Origin: Hyphomicrobiales bacterium
GTDB lineage: Bacteria; Pseudomonadota; Alphaproteobacteria; Rhizobiales; Methyloligellaceae
Length of the DNA stretch: 64,000 nt
Direction: 5' to 3'
Assembly: GCA_021775525.1 (NCBI GenBank)
Contig: JAJFHQ010000075.1
Span: forward strand, 1 to 64,000
The notes under the pieces: generated by a model
The model's database searches: none
What the model was told of the DNA's origin: nothing
The model's input: only the letters and a program-made list of their open reading frames with translations
In this document: one piece after another, positions 1-10,693 of the stretch
Layout: each line of letters begins with the position of its first letter
Position numbering within the stretch: position 1 is the first letter of the stretch
Translations under genes and position numbers: made by a program

Positions 1-59
1 CCACGGACAACTGCGGCGGAGCAGGCTCCAAGCGTTGTATCGAGGGCCAGGATGTTCAC
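1..59 (-). CDS. tsaB: TsaB N-terminus (tRNA t6A synthesis), cut by window edge
   Basis: The minus strand opens with a GTG codon at 59 and reads VNILALDTTLGACSAAVV before leaving the window. This is the N-terminal strand of the ASKHA fold of TsaB (YeaZ), the partner of TsaD in making threonylcarbamoyladenosine at tRNA position 37. Only about 19 residues are visible, so the call rests on this hydrophobic-LDTS/T-like start and on position: in many alphaproteobacteria tsaB follows an Nfu-type gene, as here. The GTG start is chosen because no ATG is in frame nearby. Confidence 0.7.
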   Translation of the reverse strand, partial: MNILALDTTLGACSAAVVR

Positions 60-86
60 GGGGCAACCATAGCAGTACCAGGGGAG

Positions 87-677
87 TTATAGTATTTCCG
101 CCATCTCATCGAATTCAAACCTGGGCAACCGGTCAAACAGGCCGGCCGGGTCGCCGCGCCCCAGGTTGCACAGGAAGTTCGATTGAACGTGACCCCCTGG
201 GAAGAACTCAGCGTCCACACCGTCATGGTCGAAGCCGGACATGGCGCCGACATCAAGGCCGGTCGCGCGCGCCGCGATCATGAAATAGGCCCCCTGCAAG
301 GTGCCGTTGCGGATGGCCGTCTCCTCGATGTGCTTCTCTTTTCCGGCAAACCAGCTCTTCGCATCCGCATGGGGAAAGAGCTGCGGCAGGTGGTCGTAAA
401 ATTTCATGTCGTGGGCAATGATCGCGCAAACCGGCGCGGTCATGGTTTTTTCCACATTGCCTGCTGACAGATGCGGCTTCAGCCGGTTTTTTGCTTCATC
501 GGATTTCACGAAGACAAATCGGGCCGGACAGCAGTTTGCGCTGGTCGGACCCATCTTGGTGATGTCCACCAGCTCTTTCAGAACCTCGTCGGGGACATCC
601 TCGTCCAGCCACGCATTGTGGCTGCGCGCGTCCAGAAACAACTGGTCCAGCGCGCTCTTGGATATGCGGTCGGTCAT
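87..677 (-). CDS. Nitroreductase family protein, malonic semialdehyde reductase (RutE/HadB) type
   Basis: This 196-aa protein matches the FMN-dependent nitroreductase fold of the RutE-type malonic semialdehyde reductase subfamily. Visible marks are the opening segment [15 protein letters not shown], the cofactor-side stretch [13 protein letters not shown] and the C-terminal [15 protein letters not shown]. In E. coli RutE reduces malonic semialdehyde to 3-hydroxypropionate during pyrimidine degradation. No other rut gene is near, so the substrate here is unknown and a general nitro- or aldehyde-reducing role is possible. It lies between nfu and tsaB, all on the minus strand. Length is normal for the family. 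Confidence 0.85.
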   Translation of the reverse strand: MTDRISKSALDQLFLDARSHNAWLDEDVPDEVLKELVDITKMGPTSANCCPARFVFVKSDEAKNRLKPHLSAGNVEKTMTAPVCAIIAHDMKFYDHLPQLFPHADAKSWFAGKEKHIEETAIRNGTLQGAYFMIAARATGLDVGAMSGFDHDGVDAEFFPGGHVQSNFLCNLGRGDPAGLFDRLPRFEFDEMAEIL

Positions 678-744
678 GGCCGCAACACATAAGATTGGGT
701 GAATGTAATTTGCAAGCCTTTACACGGCAAACGCCAAGGGCGCG

Positions 745-1308
745 TTACATCGGGCGGACGCCCTGGACCTCGGGAATGAAATGCTTAAGGAGATTCTCAA
801 TGCCGTGCTGCAGCGTAGCGGTCGAACTTGGACACCCGGCGCACGCGCCACGCATGGTGAGGTAAACAATGCCCTCGCGATACCCCTGGAAAGTGATATC
901 ACCGCCATCCTGCGCAACGGCCGGGCGCACGCGGGTATCGAGCAATTCCTTGATGGTTTCGACGGTCGATTCGTCCTCGGCCTCGAAAAACTCTTCCGAA
1001 ATATTGGTTTCAACAGCCGCTTGCTCGTCCTTCACGATCGGCGTGCCCGACATGTAATGCTCCATGATGGCGCCGAGAATCGCGGGCTTGAGATGCTGCC
1101 ACTCGCCTTCGTCCTTGGTGACGGAAATGAAATCGGAGCCGAAAAACACAGCCGTGATTCCGTCAATACCAAACAGCCGTGTAGCGAGCGGTGACTGCTC
1201 TGCCATCTCTGCATCGCGATAATCGCGGGTTCCGCTACCCAGAACTTCCTTACCCGGGAGGAATTTCAAGGTTGCCGGATTTGGCGTCGCTTCAGTCTGG
1301 ATGAACAT
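745..1308 (-). CDS. Nfu-type iron-sulfur cluster scaffold/carrier
   Basis: 187 aa with the two-domain layout of alphaproteobacterial and mitochondrial Nfu. An N-terminal Nfu_N domain (about residues 1-88, starting MFIQTEATPNPATLKFLPG) is followed by a NifU C-terminal domain (about 108-185). The cluster-binding CxxC is visible as CAGCPSS. Such proteins receive Fe-S clusters from the general assembly system and pass them to client enzymes. The gene lies upstream of the nitroreductase and tsaB on the same strand with a 67-nt gap, a common alphaproteobacterial arrangement. Confidence 0.93.
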   Translation of the reverse strand: MFIQTEATPNPATLKFLPGKEVLGSGTRDYRDAEMAEQSPLATRLFGIDGITAVFFGSDFISVTKDEGEWQHLKPAILGAIMEHYMSGTPIVKDEQAAVETNISEEFFEAEDESTVETIKELLDTRVRPAVAQDGGDITFQGYREGIVYLTMRGACAGCPSSTATLQHGIENLLKHFIPEVQGVRPM

Positions 1309-1441
1309 GGCTGTGGCTGCCTTTTATTCCGGACCGCTTTCCTGGTCCAAATTAGAACTATTCTACGTTTAAGATTATAGTCTCGTGGCAAAATTGCAAG
1401 GGCGCTCACCGGGACAAGTCGAAAATAAGCAGAACACAAGT

Positions 1442-1951
1442 CTATGCAAGCGCCTGAATCTCATCGTCCGTCAGCGTGCCCGGCACGAGGGTTATCGGGA
1501 TGGGGAATTCGTTCGCGTACTTGCCCGCTGCCAAGTCGGAAACCAGTGGCCCAGGCCCGGAAGGATCCTTCGAAGCACCAAGGACGAGAATCGCAATGTC
1601 CGTGTCCTCGTTAATGAGCTCGATGATTTCTTCCGCCTTGTTGCCCTCACGGATGATCTCCTCGGGCTCCATTTTGTCAAAGCCCAGCGCCTTGAGCTTT
1701 CGCCCGAACAGCCGGAACACGGCCTTGGCCTTGCTGATACCTTCCTCGCGGGCAACCTCCTCAACACCAAGCCAGTGTTGAAACGCCCCCGGCTCGACAA
1801 CGTAGAGCAAGGCCAGTCCGCCACCGGTATGCGCGGTGCGCCCGGCCGCGTAGGCGAGTGCGCGCTCACATTCCGGCGTCTCGTCCACGACAACGAGGAA
1901 TTTACGGCTGTGCCCCTTTTCGAAGCTTTGTCTTTTAACTCTGTCAGACAT
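1442..1951 (-). CDS. Universal stress protein (UspA family)
   Basis: 169 aa with one Usp domain: first strand KFLVVVDETPECERALAYA, a middle region ending in a variable dimer-forming part, and LVLGASKDPSGPGPLVSDLAAG as the ATP-binding-loop equivalent. The classical G2xG9xG(S/T) nucleotide motif is only partly kept (GASKDPSGPGPL), so ATP binding is uncertain. It sits between trpS and nfu on the minus strand, as in many Rhizobiales. The role is inferred only at family level: stress-associated cytoplasmic protein. Confidence 0.85.
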   Translation of the reverse strand: MSDRVKRQSFEKGHSRKFLVVVDETPECERALAYAAGRTAHTGGGLALLYVVEPGAFQHWLGVEEVAREEGISKAKAVFRLFGRKLKALGFDKMEPEEIIREGNKAEEIIELINEDTDIAILVLGASKDPSGPGPLVSDLAAGKYANEFPIPITLVPGTLTDDEIQALA

Positions 1952-2154
1952 ATCTGGTCAGCTACCGGTTAGCGAAGAGGTTACACGAATCGACATAATG
2001 CATATCACCATCCCCTCTCGCTAACATTTTCACAACCAACTGTTTCGCCGGCATGGGAGAAATGGCCTGTTATGCAGGCAAGTTGCGCGCGTTGAGGCAG
2101 GACCGGATGTTTCTTGCACAAAATCATGGCGAGGATACAACCGGGTATTGTGTC

Positions 2155-3213
2155 CTAGTCGGTGAGGAGGCCGATAACCTGCTTGGTCTGGCGCAGGATG
2201 GGTTCGGCGATGGCGCGGGCGCGGATAGCCCCATCGGACAATATAGCGTCGATATGCGCGGGATCCTCCATCAGCTTTTTAGTCTCAGCCGAGATGGGTG
2301 CAAGCTTTTCGACAGCGACGCCGGTCAAGGCTTCCTTGAACCCGGAGAACTGCCCGCCACCAAATTCTTTCAGGATCTCGGCTTTCGAGACACCGGCAAG
2401 CGCAGCATAAATGCCGACCAGGTTTTCCGCTTCCGGGCGGTCCTTCAGCCCGGCTTCCTCTGAAGGCAAGGGTTCAGGGTCGGTGCGTGCCTTGCGGAAT
2501 TTTTTCGCGATTGAATCAGCGTCGTCCATCATGTTGATACGCGTCATGTCGGATGGGTCGGACTTGCTCATTTTCGAAGTGCCGTCCCGTAGACTCATGA
2601 CTCGAGTCGCGGGACCGGTGATGAGCGGCTCGGGCAGCGGGAAGAAGGTCTCGTCGAGGCCGTGGCCCGAGATAGACTCCGCAAAATCGGTGTTGAATTT
2701 TTGCGCTATATCTCGAGACAGCTCCAGGTGCTGCTTCTGGTCATCGCCCACGGGAACATGGGTCGCACGGTACAGCAAGATATCGGCGGCCATCAGGTTG
2801 GGATAAGTGAAAAGTCCGACCGATGCGTTCTCGCGGTGCTTGCCAGCCTTTTCCTTGAACTGCGTCATGCGGTTGAGCCAACCCATGCGCGCGACACAAC
2901 TCAACACCCATGCCATCTCTGCATGGCCCGATACCCGGCTCTGGTTAAAAACAATATGGGCTTTGGGGTCGATGCCGGACGCAATGAATGCCGCCGTCAC
3001 CTCGCGGATATTTTGCTCAAGCACTTTTGGTTCCTGCCACACGGTGATGGCGTGAAGATCAACCACGCAGTAGAGGCACTCATGGCTCTCCTGCAAGGCC
3101 ACGAATTTGGTGATAGCACCAAGGTAATTTCCCAGGTGCAGGTTCCCCGTGGGCTGCACACCGGAAAAGACACGGTTTTTCTTGGCCGTCATTGTCTGCC
3201 TCTTCACCATCAC
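2155..3213 (-). CDS. trpS: Tryptophanyl-tRNA synthetase
   Basis: 352 aa, class I aminoacyl-tRNA synthetase that charges tRNA-Trp. The HIGH-equivalent is in [16 protein letters not shown] near residue 20 and the KMSKS loop is intact as [10 protein letters not shown]. Length is normal. An in-frame Met at residue 7 (MTAKKNRVF) is an alternative start. Downstream on the same strand are usp and nfu, and upstream is murJ with a 55-nt gap. Confidence 0.97.
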   Translation of the reverse strand: MMVKRQTMTAKKNRVFSGVQPTGNLHLGNYLGAITKFVALQESHECLYCVVDLHAITVWQEPKVLEQNIREVTAAFIASGIDPKAHIVFNQSRVSGHAEMAWVLSCVARMGWLNRMTQFKEKAGKHRENASVGLFTYPNLMAADILLYRATHVPVGDDQKQHLELSRDIAQKFNTDFAESISGHGLDETFFPLPEPLITGPATRVMSLRDGTSKMSKSDPSDMTRINMMDDADSIAKKFRKARTDPEPLPSEEAGLKDRPEAENLVGIYAALAGVSKAEILKEFGGGQFSGFKEALTGVAVEKLAPISAETKKLMEDPAHIDAILSDGAIRARAIAEPILRQTKQVIGLLTD

Positions 3214-3268
3214 TTTAAAGCCGAACGCCTTATGGCGCGGCGCGCGGATGCACGCAAGGGCCGGAGCT

Positions 3269-4828
3269 TCAGTCCCGTTTCAGAAACTTCATCAATTCCT
3301 GCAGGCGCAATGCACCGGTCACATGGGCCGTGAGCCCGTAGACGGCGATGCCCGACACCACGAGAGCACCAAGCGCTGCCAACTGGACAATAAGTCCGTT
3401 GGCGGGAGCGAACCAGTCAGAGAGCATCATCGAAGCCCCCCATAATGCTATTCCCATCACGAGACAGGAAATGCACAAGGGGATGAAGCGGCGCTTGAAC
3501 TCGGCGTCGAACTGAAAATACCCGCGCCTTGTCAGCGTCATCGCCAGCAATCCCGCATTAACCCACCCGGCCAGGCTCGTCGCGATGGCGATACCAACAT
3601 GGCCGATGACCCAGAACAGTGCGAGGCTGAAAGAGATATTCACAACCACCGACGCGCCCGCGTAATACATTGGTGTCCTTGTATCCTCGCGGGCGAAAAA
3701 CCCCGGTGAGAACACCTTGACCATGACAAATGCCGGCAGGCCTGCGGCGAAGGCGGCAAGCGCGAGAGAAGTTGCACTGGTGTCGTCTTGCGAGAAAGCA
3801 CCCCGTTCAAACAACACCTGGATGATCGGCTGTGGGACGATCATCAGTGCAACGGCAGCGGGCAGCGTCAAGAGAAGTGCGAGTTCCAGCGAGCGGTTCT
3901 GGCTCTGCATCGCGCCATCACCATCCTTGGCGCGAAGCTTGCGAGAAAGGTCTGGTAACAGCACCACGCCGATAGCTATGCCAACCAGACCCAGCGGGAG
4001 CTGGTAGATACGGTCTGCGTAATAGAGCCAAGAAACGGCGCTGTCCTGCAGTGAGGCGATGATGGTGCCGATGAGGATATTCACCTGGGTGATGCCACCG
4101 GCAATGACACCGGGAATACCAAGTGCAAGAAGCCGCTTCACCCCGTCTGTCATGCGCGGCCGCTGGATGCTGAGTTTCATACCGGCCGAGCTGGACGAGA
4201 GCAGCAGCACGAGCAACTGCACAACGCCACCCACCGCCACGCCCCAAGCAAGTGCCACGCCGGCTTCCGGCGTATTGCCGTAGCCTGCCCATGCAACGGC
4301 GGCCATCACCGAAATGAGAACGATGTTCAGCATCACCGGTGCGAAGGCCGCGGCGGCGAACCGGTGCAGGGCGTTCAGCATCCCCGAATACAGCGCTACA
4401 ATCGAGACGAACAGCAGGTAGGGAAAAGTGATGCGGGTCAGCAACACCGCCAGGTCGAATTTTTCAGGACTGTCGGTAAATCCCGGAGCGATCACGTACA
4501 TCAGCCACGGCATGGATATCTCGGCAACGGCTGTCAGGATTACCAGCGCAGTCACAAGTGCTGAAAGCGATTCGTTGGCAAAATGCCGCGCGGCCACCGC
4601 ACCCTCGCCTTCAACTTTCTTGGCGAACAACGGGATAAACGCGGAATTGAAAGCCCCTTCCGCAAACAGGCGTCGGAACAGGTTCGGAAACCGGAAGGCG
4701 ACAAAGAAGGTATCGGCTACAAGTCCTGTGCCCAGCACCGCGGCAATCAGGATATCACGCACGAAGCCGAGCAGGCGGCTCAACATCGTCATGCCGCCGA
4801 CGGTGGCAAAGGAGCGGTAAAGCTTCAT
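3269..4828 (-). CDS. murJ: Lipid II flippase MurJ (MviN)
   Basis: 519 aa from the chosen start [19 protein letters not shown], where MurJ proteins normally begin; an upstream in-frame ATG at 4930 would add 34 residues unlike the family. The protein is strongly hydrophobic, with about 14 membrane segments. Family marks are [10 protein letters not shown] near the N-terminus and the [14 protein letters not shown] stretch. MurJ flips undecaprenyl-linked peptidoglycan precursor across the inner membrane and is usually essential. It lies between glnD (64 nt upstream) and trpS. Confidence 0.95.
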   Translation of the reverse strand: MKLYRSFATVGGMTMLSRLLGFVRDILIAAVLGTGLVADTFFVAFRFPNLFRRLFAEGAFNSAFIPLFAKKVEGEGAVAARHFANESLSALVTALVILTAVAEISMPWLMYVIAPGFTDSPEKFDLAVLLTRITFPYLLFVSIVALYSGMLNALHRFAAAAFAPVMLNIVLISVMAAVAWAGYGNTPEAGVALAWGVAVGGVVQLLVLLLSSSSAGMKLSIQRPRMTDGVKRLLALGIPGVIAGGITQVNILIGTIIASLQDSAVSWLYYADRIYQLPLGLVGIAIGVVLLPDLSRKLRAKDGDGAMQSQNRSLELALLLTLPAAVALMIVPQPIIQVLFERGAFSQDDTSATSLALAAFAAGLPAFVMVKVFSPGFFAREDTRTPMYYAGASVVVNISFSLALFWVIGHVGIAIATSLAGWVNAGLLAMTLTRRGYFQFDAEFKRRFIPLCISCLVMGIALWGASMMLSDWFAPANGLIVQLAALGALVVSGIAVYGLTAHVTGALRLQELMKFLKRD

Positions 4829-4892
4829 GGGGATTTGAAGTAGAGGAGGCTTGGCTTCAGAGCAAGCCCAGAAGCTTCGAGATATAAAAGCA

Positions 4893-7655
4893 TCAGGCGT
4901 TGTCGCGCGCCTCGCTCGACAGTGCACCAAGCAAACGATGCCGGATCGCAGTTTGGCGCGTCCGGTTCGTGACCTTATTGTAGGACAGATCCGTCAGGTA
5001 AAATACGTCGACAACCTTTTCACCAAAGGTGGCAATATGGGCCGAAGTGATGTCGAGCTTGAGTTCGGCAATCTCGTGTGTCAGATCGAACAGCAGGCCC
5101 GGTCGATCCAGGCAATTGATCTCGATGACGGTCTGATCATCGGACAAGGAGTTGTTGATCAGCACCTGCGGCTCAACCGAGAAGGCTTTCAGTGATTCTT
5201 TTTGCTTCGGCCTGTTCTTCAGAATGTCCGCGAGCATGACCTTGTTTTCCAGCAGGTCACGTATGGTTTGCGCGATGCGCCCCGCGCGGCGCTCTTCATC
5301 TTCTGACATATCGAATTCGCGCTGCAGACGAATGGTGTCCAGCGCGTGACCATCGCGGGTGGTTGAGATTTGCGCGCCCACGATATTGGCCCCGGCGCTG
5401 GTACAGGCGCCCGCGATCATAGCAACGCGCAGGGACCGGTCACGGGCATAAATGCTGAGCTCGGTCACGCCTTCAAATGCATGGGCCATCACGTCGCAGG
5501 CGAAATCACCTTCAGCTTTTTCGATCATCCGCGCATGGCGCTGCTGCTGATCTGTCGTGGTGCGGAGCCAGTAATCCGCCTTTTGCAGCGCGGTGAAATT
5601 CTCGAACTGTGCATCGCTGAACTCAGGCAACAGCGGCCGCAGCGCGGCAATGGACTGGTCCGCCCTTTCTGTCCGGCTCAACTCATCATGACCACCTGTG
5701 AGAACTGGCCGCGTCTCGTAATAAAGCGTGCGCAGTAGTTGCCCCTTCCAGCCATTCCACACCCCTGGTCCGACCGCGCGGATATCCGCCACTGTCAGGA
5801 TCAGCAGCAGTTTCAGCCGCTCGGGGCTTTGAACGATTTCGGCAAAGTCCTGGATGGTCTTGGGATCATTCAGATCCCGGCTCTGGGCGTACAGGCTCAT
5901 GTCGAGATGATGTTCTATCAGCCAGGACACGGTTTCGGTTTCGGCCGCCGAGAGCCCGAGGCGCGGGCACAGCTTGCGCGCGATGCGCGCGCCCGCAATA
6001 GAGTGATCTTCCTCGCGCCCCTTGGCGACGTCATGCAGGAACGTGGCAACATAGAGCGCGCGGCGCGTTTCCAGTGTGGGTAGGATTTCCGTTGCTACAG
6101 GATGGTCGTCGGCGCAGCGGCCATGCTCGATATCGGACAGCACACCCACGGATTGAAGCAAATGCTCATCCACCGTGTAGTGGTGATACATGTTGAACTG
6201 CATCATCGAGACGACCTTGCCGAAGGACGGCAGAAAACATCCGAGAACGCCGGCTTCATTCATGCGACGCAAGGCAATTTCAGGATTGGACGGGCTGGTC
6301 AGAAGCTTCAGGAACAGCTCGTTGGCCTCCTTGTTATTGCGCAATTTCTTATCGATGAGTTTCAGGGAGCCGCGCACCAGGCGGAATGCATCCGGATGGA
6401 ACAGAACATTGTATCGCTCGCCCAGCCAGAACAGGCGGATGAGGTTGACCGGATCCTGGATGAACACCTGGTCGTGGGCCACGTTTATGCGGCCATTGTC
6501 TATTTTGAAATCAGATGATTTTCTCAACTGCGCGCGCTTGCGCCATGTGAGAGGCGTGAGTAAATCCCTCAAGGCCGGGGCGATGGTGAGCTGCTTCACT
6601 TCCAAAGCGGAGCAGACGATCCGGGTTAGATCGCCCACGTCCTTTGCAACCAGGAAATAGTGCTTCATGAAACGCTCGACCGCGCGCTGCCCCTTATGCT
6701 CGCGGTAGCCCAGCCGTTCGGCCATGGCTGCCTGAAGATCAAAGGAAAGCCTCTCGTCAGGCCGTTTAGTCAAAAAGTGCAGATGGCAGCGCACGGTGAG
6801 CAGAAAATCCTCCGACCGCTGGAAGGCCTGGTACTCGGCTTGAGTAAAAATGCCGTCGGCGACGAATTCTTCCACTGCGGTTCCTGGATGCAGGTAAGAC
6901 GCCACCCAGTGCAGCGTGTGCAAATCGCGCAACCCCCCTTTGCCGTCCTTGACGTTGGGTTCAACGAGATAGCGCGATGCGCCAGAGCGCTTGTGACGCA
7001 CATCACGCTCCTCGAGCTTGGCGGCGATGAACTCGCGGCTCGTCCCCTTCACAACCTCTTTTTGAAAACTCTCCTGCAATTCGGAGAACAGCACCTCATC
7101 GCCCAGAATAAGCCGCATATCCAGCATGGACGTACGGATGGTCATATCGGCCTGGGCATACTTGATGGATTGCTGCACGGTGCGCGTGGCGTGGCCCACC
7201 TTGAACCCCAGATCCCACAACAGGTAGAGAATATTCTCGACAACGCTCTCACCCCAGGCAGTCTGCTTGTAGGGCAGCAGGAACAGCAGATCGATGTCGG
7301 AGCCCGGCGCCAGCTGACCCCTGCCATATCCGCCCGTTGCAATCACGCCCATGCGTTCAGCCGAGGACGGGTTTTTCGCCCGGTAGAGATGTTCGACAGT
7401 GTAGTCGTAGATGACGCTTATAAACTCGTCCTGGAAGCGCGAGAGCCCTTCCACGCATTTTCGGCCATTGCCATCCGCTTCAAGCTGCCGCTCGGCAGCC
7501 GCGTGCGCCTCACCCAAAACTTCGGTCAAAAGATCCAGCGCCCGCACCCGCATCGCGCTCTCACTTGCGGAGCGCTCCTTCCACAAAGATGTGAGTTGCT
7601 CGCGTAATGCGGCAGGATCAAAAAACGGGGCCGGTATCAGCAGTGTCTGGTCCAT
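4893..7655 (-). CDS. glnD: [Protein-PII] uridylyltransferase / uridylyl-removing enzyme
   Basis: 920 aa, full length. Domains in order: nucleotidyltransferase (about 85-210, active-site motif GGYGRGQLAPGSDIDLLFL), GlnD linker domain, HD phosphohydrolase (about 480-600, FLHDVAKGREEDHS), and two C-terminal ACT domains (about 705-790 and 815-895). GlnD senses glutamine and adds UMP to, or removes it from, PII proteins, so controlling nitrogen assimilation. It sits between mutS and murJ on the minus strand, an arrangement shared with several Rhizobiales. Confidence 0.97.
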   Translation of the reverse strand: MDQTLLIPAPFFDPAALREQLTSLWKERSASESAMRVRALDLLTEVLGEAHAAAERQLEADGNGRKCVEGLSRFQDEFISVIYDYTVEHLYRAKNPSSAERMGVIATGGYGRGQLAPGSDIDLLFLLPYKQTAWGESVVENILYLLWDLGFKVGHATRTVQQSIKYAQADMTIRTSMLDMRLILGDEVLFSELQESFQKEVVKGTSREFIAAKLEERDVRHKRSGASRYLVEPNVKDGKGGLRDLHTLHWVASYLHPGTAVEEFVADGIFTQAEYQAFQRSEDFLLTVRCHLHFLTKRPDERLSFDLQAAMAERLGYREHKGQRAVERFMKHYFLVAKDVGDLTRIVCSALEVKQLTIAPALRDLLTPLTWRKRAQLRKSSDFKIDNGRINVAHDQVFIQDPVNLIRLFWLGERYNVLFHPDAFRLVRGSLKLIDKKLRNNKEANELFLKLLTSPSNPEIALRRMNEAGVLGCFLPSFGKVVSMMQFNMYHHYTVDEHLLQSVGVLSDIEHGRCADDHPVATEILPTLETRRALYVATFLHDVAKGREEDHSIAGARIARKLCPRLGLSAAETETVSWLIEHHLDMSLYAQSRDLNDPKTIQDFAEIVQSPERLKLLLILTVADIRAVGPGVWNGWKGQLLRTLYYETRPVLTGGHDELSRTERADQSIAALRPLLPEFSDAQFENFTALQKADYWLRTTTDQQQRHARMIEKAEGDFACDVMAHAFEGVTELSIYARDRSLRVAMIAGACTSAGANIVGAQISTTRDGHALDTIRLQREFDMSEDEERRAGRIAQTIRDLLENKVMLADILKNRPKQKESLKAFSVEPQVLINNSLSDDQTVIEINCLDRPGLLFDLTHEIAELKLDITSAHIATFGEKVVDVFYLTDLSYNKVTNRTRQTAIRHRLLGALSSEARDNA

Positions 7656-7696
7656 GGGCTCAACTATGGCCGGATAAAGTCATCGACCAAAACTCT

Positions 7697-7711
7697 AGCA
7701 CATTGCGTGCT
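7697..7711 (-). terminator. Possible weak terminator after mutS
   Basis: A 5-bp hairpin (AGCAC/GTGCT with a 5-nt loop) lies just past the mutS stop. Read on the minus strand it is followed by AGAGTTTT. The stem is short and the U-run only four bases, so this could also be chance; glnD starts 42 nt further on. Confidence 0.2.
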
Positions 7712-7714
7712 TAA

Positions 7715-10483
7715 TCATCCCTGAGACGCTTTGACCAGCAAAGCTTTTATTTCATAGATGGCCTCGAGCGCCTGCTTGGGCGTCAGCTCATCGGGATTGA
7801 GTATTTCCAACGCCTGCTCCGCCTCGGTCGGCCCAGCAGGTTTCCCCGGCACTGGGCGTGGCGCCGTGGCGAAGAGTGGCAGATCATCGGCCAGGTCTTT
7901 CGCGATGCCTGCGCGTTCGCCTCCTTCCAGATGATCCAGAACATCCTGCGCCCGTGCCACGGCCGCCGCTGGAAGTCCGGCCAGTTTGGCCACGTGAATG
8001 CCGTATGACCTGTCTGCGGCCCCGGTGACGACCTTGTGCAGGAAGATGATTTCATCCTGCCATTCCTTCACTTCCATGGTGACCATGCCCACGCCCGCAA
8101 GCGTGCCCGCCAATGCCGTCAGTTCATGATAGTGGGTGGCGAACAGTGCACGGCACCCATTCACCTCATGCAAGTGCTCTACGCAGGCCCAGGCAATGGA
8201 AAGCCCGTCGAAGGTGGCCGTGCCGCGTCCAATCTCGTCCAGAATGACAAAGGATCTCTCGCTGGCCTGATTGAGGATGCGCGCGGTCTCGACCATCTCA
8301 ACCATGAAAGTAGAACGGCCGCCGGCCAGATCATCGGAAGCGCCGACACGGGAGAACAGCCGGTCGACCACACCAATATGGGCGCTGCCTGCAGGCACGT
8401 AGGACCCTATCTGCGCAAGAATAACGATGAGTGCGTTTTGTCTCAGGTATGTCGATTTCCCGGCCATGTTCGGCCCGGTGACAATCTGGATAAACTCACC
8501 TGCGCCATCGCCCGGCTGGGAGAGCGAACAGTCATTTTCAATGAACTGGGACGCATCCTGCTTTTTCAGCGCGGTCTCGACAACCGGGTGGCGGCCGCTC
8601 TCGATTTTAAAGTCCCCGCTCCTGTCGACCCTCGGCAGGGCATAGCTCTGCTCCTCGGCCAACTCAGCGAGCGCGCAATAGTGGTCCAGTGCAGCTAGGG
8701 CTGCGGCGACGGCGGCGAGGGCCGTTTCGGCTGCAGAAATTGCGTCCTGGAGATCCGCAAAGATTTCCATCTCAAGGGCTGTGGCCCGATCTCCCGCCGC
8801 CACGATCCGGGCTTCGGTCTCGCCCAACTCCCGCGTGGTGAAACGCATGGCATTGGCCATGGTTTGGCGGTGAATAAATGTTTCATTCTGCTCGCTGACC
8901 AGCTTCTCGCCATGGGCGGCAGGCACCTCGACAAAGTAACCCAGCACATTGTTGTGGCGCACTTTGAGGGCCTTGATGCCCGTAGCGGTGGCGTAATTCT
9001 TCTGCAGCCCGGCGATAACCTGACGGCTTTGATCCCTCAAGGCGCGGGTTTCATCGAGGTCCGAACTGTAACCCTCGCGCACAAAGCCGCCATCGCGCCC
9101 GAGGAGGGGCAATTCGTCAGCCAGCGCCTGGTTCAATTTTTTACCAAGCGCCTTGGGTGCGCTTATCAGATTGGTGGCTAAAGAACTCAGAAGCTCGGGA
9201 AGCGCCTTGGAATCGTTCTGAAGCTGCTTCTCTGCAGCTTGCGCGCTGGACAGGGCATCGCGAACGACGCCCAGATCGCGCGGACCACCGCGACCCAGTG
9301 TCAGACGCGCAAGCGCGCGGGCCAGATCAGGACATCCTGCAAGACCGCTCCGCACTTCCAAACGCAACTGTGGCTGCTCCAACAGGCTGGTTACGGCCTC
9401 CAGCCTCGTGCCGATTTTCTTCGGGTCTGTCAGTGGACTGGCAAGCCGGCTGGCAAGTTCGCGCGCACCTGCACCAGTGACTGTGCGGTCAATGGCATGA
9501 AGAAGAGAACCGCGCCGCTCACCGGAGATGCTGCTCACAAGCTCAAGGTTGATGCGCGTGGCGGCATCGATCATCAGCACGTCTTGCGGCCCGTGGCGTT
9601 TGGGCGCCCGGATCAGGGGCTGCTTTCCCAGTTGCGTGAGGTCGATATATTTCAGCAGCGCGCCGGCAGTGGCGAGTTCCGGCCGTGTAAAATCACCGAA
9701 TGCGGACAGATCGACCACGCCAAGTTTTTCCTTCAAATCCCGCTCGCCGCCGAGAGAGTCGTAAAAGTTTCGCGGAAGGGGCGTGAGTGCCGCGCCCATG
9801 ATCTCGGCCAAAGTGCGCATCCGCTCCTCACCTGCCAGGTCATCACCGGCAATAATCTCGCTCGAACCCAGCCGCGACAGTTCGCCATCAAGGTCGGTGT
9901 CAGTCACCTCTGTGAGCAGGAACTCACCCGTTGAAATATCAAGCGACGCGAGCGCAAACATCTGGCCCGGACTGGTCGTGGAGGTTGGGGCGCGGAACAC
10001 GGAGGTGAGATAATTATTGGCGTGTGGCTCAAGCAACGCCTCTTCGGTAATGGTGCCGGGGGTCACGAGCCGAACCACCTCGCGTCGCACCACCGCCTTT
10101 GCGCCACGTTTCTTTGCTTCTGCCGGGTCTTCCATCTGCTCGCAAACGGCGACGCGGTATTCTGCCCGTATCAACTTTTGCAGATACTGGTCGGCAGCGT
10201 GGACCGGCACGCCGCACATGGGGATGTCTTCGCCTTTGTGCTTGCCGCGCTTGGTGAGCGCGATGCCGAGTGTGCGGGATGCACGTTCAGCGTCGTCGAA
10301 GAAAAGCTCGTAAAAATCACCCATCCGGTAAAACAGCAGACAGTCGGTATTGGCGGCCTTGATCTCAAGATATTGCGCCATCATCGGCGTGGGCACGGCA
10401 CTGGGCTCCGGCGGCGCGTCATCCCCGCGCCCGGTGTTCTCGTCGGGCATTGTTTTTTCAGTCTGAGAATTGCGCTCCGTCAT
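7715..10483 (-). CDS. mutS: DNA mismatch repair protein MutS
   Basis: 922 aa from the start MTERNSQ, chosen because GGGAGAG lies about 9 nt upstream; a longer frame to 10588 adds 35 unconserved residues. The mismatch-binding domain I carries the Phe-X-Glu equivalent in [15 protein letters not shown]. The ATPase domain shows Walker [11 protein letters not shown] and the signature [12 protein letters not shown]. MutS recognises mispairs and recruits MutL. The gene is divergent from maeB and upstream of glnD. Confidence 0.96.
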   Translation of the reverse strand: MTERNSQTEKTMPDENTGRGDDAPPEPSAVPTPMMAQYLEIKAANTDCLLFYRMGDFYELFFDDAERASRTLGIALTKRGKHKGEDIPMCGVPVHAADQYLQKLIRAEYRVAVCEQMEDPAEAKKRGAKAVVRREVVRLVTPGTITEEALLEPHANNYLTSVFRAPTSTTSPGQMFALASLDISTGEFLLTEVTDTDLDGELSRLGSSEIIAGDDLAGEERMRTLAEIMGAALTPLPRNFYDSLGGERDLKEKLGVVDLSAFGDFTRPELATAGALLKYIDLTQLGKQPLIRAPKRHGPQDVLMIDAATRINLELVSSISGERRGSLLHAIDRTVTGAGARELASRLASPLTDPKKIGTRLEAVTSLLEQPQLRLEVRSGLAGCPDLARALARLTLGRGGPRDLGVVRDALSSAQAAEKQLQNDSKALPELLSSLATNLISAPKALGKKLNQALADELPLLGRDGGFVREGYSSDLDETRALRDQSRQVIAGLQKNYATATGIKALKVRHNNVLGYFVEVPAAHGEKLVSEQNETFIHRQTMANAMRFTTRELGETEARIVAAGDRATALEMEIFADLQDAISAAETALAAVAAALAALDHYCALAELAEEQSYALPRVDRSGDFKIESGRHPVVETALKKQDASQFIENDCSLSQPGDGAGEFIQIVTGPNMAGKSTYLRQNALIVILAQIGSYVPAGSAHIGVVDRLFSRVGASDDLAGGRSTFMVEMVETARILNQASERSFVILDEIGRGTATFDGLSIAWACVEHLHEVNGCRALFATHYHELTALAGTLAGVGMVTMEVKEWQDEIIFLHKVVTGAADRSYGIHVAKLAGLPAAAVARAQDVLDHLEGGERAGIAKDLADDLPLFATAPRPVPGKPAGPTEAEQALEILNPDELTPKQALEAIYEIKALLVKASQG

Positions 10484-10630
10484 CGGCAGCTTCTCTCCCG
10501 CGCCTCCGCACTCAATGACAGACATAGCGCGACCGGAGTGGGCGCGTGAAGCGGTAAGCCCTGCCAATTGCTGAGTTGTGCCCAGCAAAAGGGCACACTA
10601 TGGTTTTAAAAAATGCAATGGAAACAATGT

Positions 10631-10671
10631 TGGGGCACGCCCCAGCCGGGGGAAACGGGCGCATAACGCCC
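10631..10671 (+). promoter_or_regulatory. Two small hairpins in the maeB leader
   Basis: The leader before maeB holds two GC-rich inverted repeats: TGGGG/CCCCA around a CACG loop (10631-10644), and GGGCG/CGCCC around CATAA (10657-10671). They end about 22 nt before the ATG, next to a weak ribosome site (AGAGAAG at 10676). No known riboswitch class is recognised. A role in translation control is speculation from position. Confidence 0.25.
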
Positions 10672-10693
10672 CATAGAGAAGTAAATAAGCGTA

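Noticed and set aside
6660-7607. Long plus-strand open frame
   Set aside because: It is antisense to the nucleotidyltransferase part of glnD; the product is low in family signal and rich in His/Arg as expected for a shadow frame.
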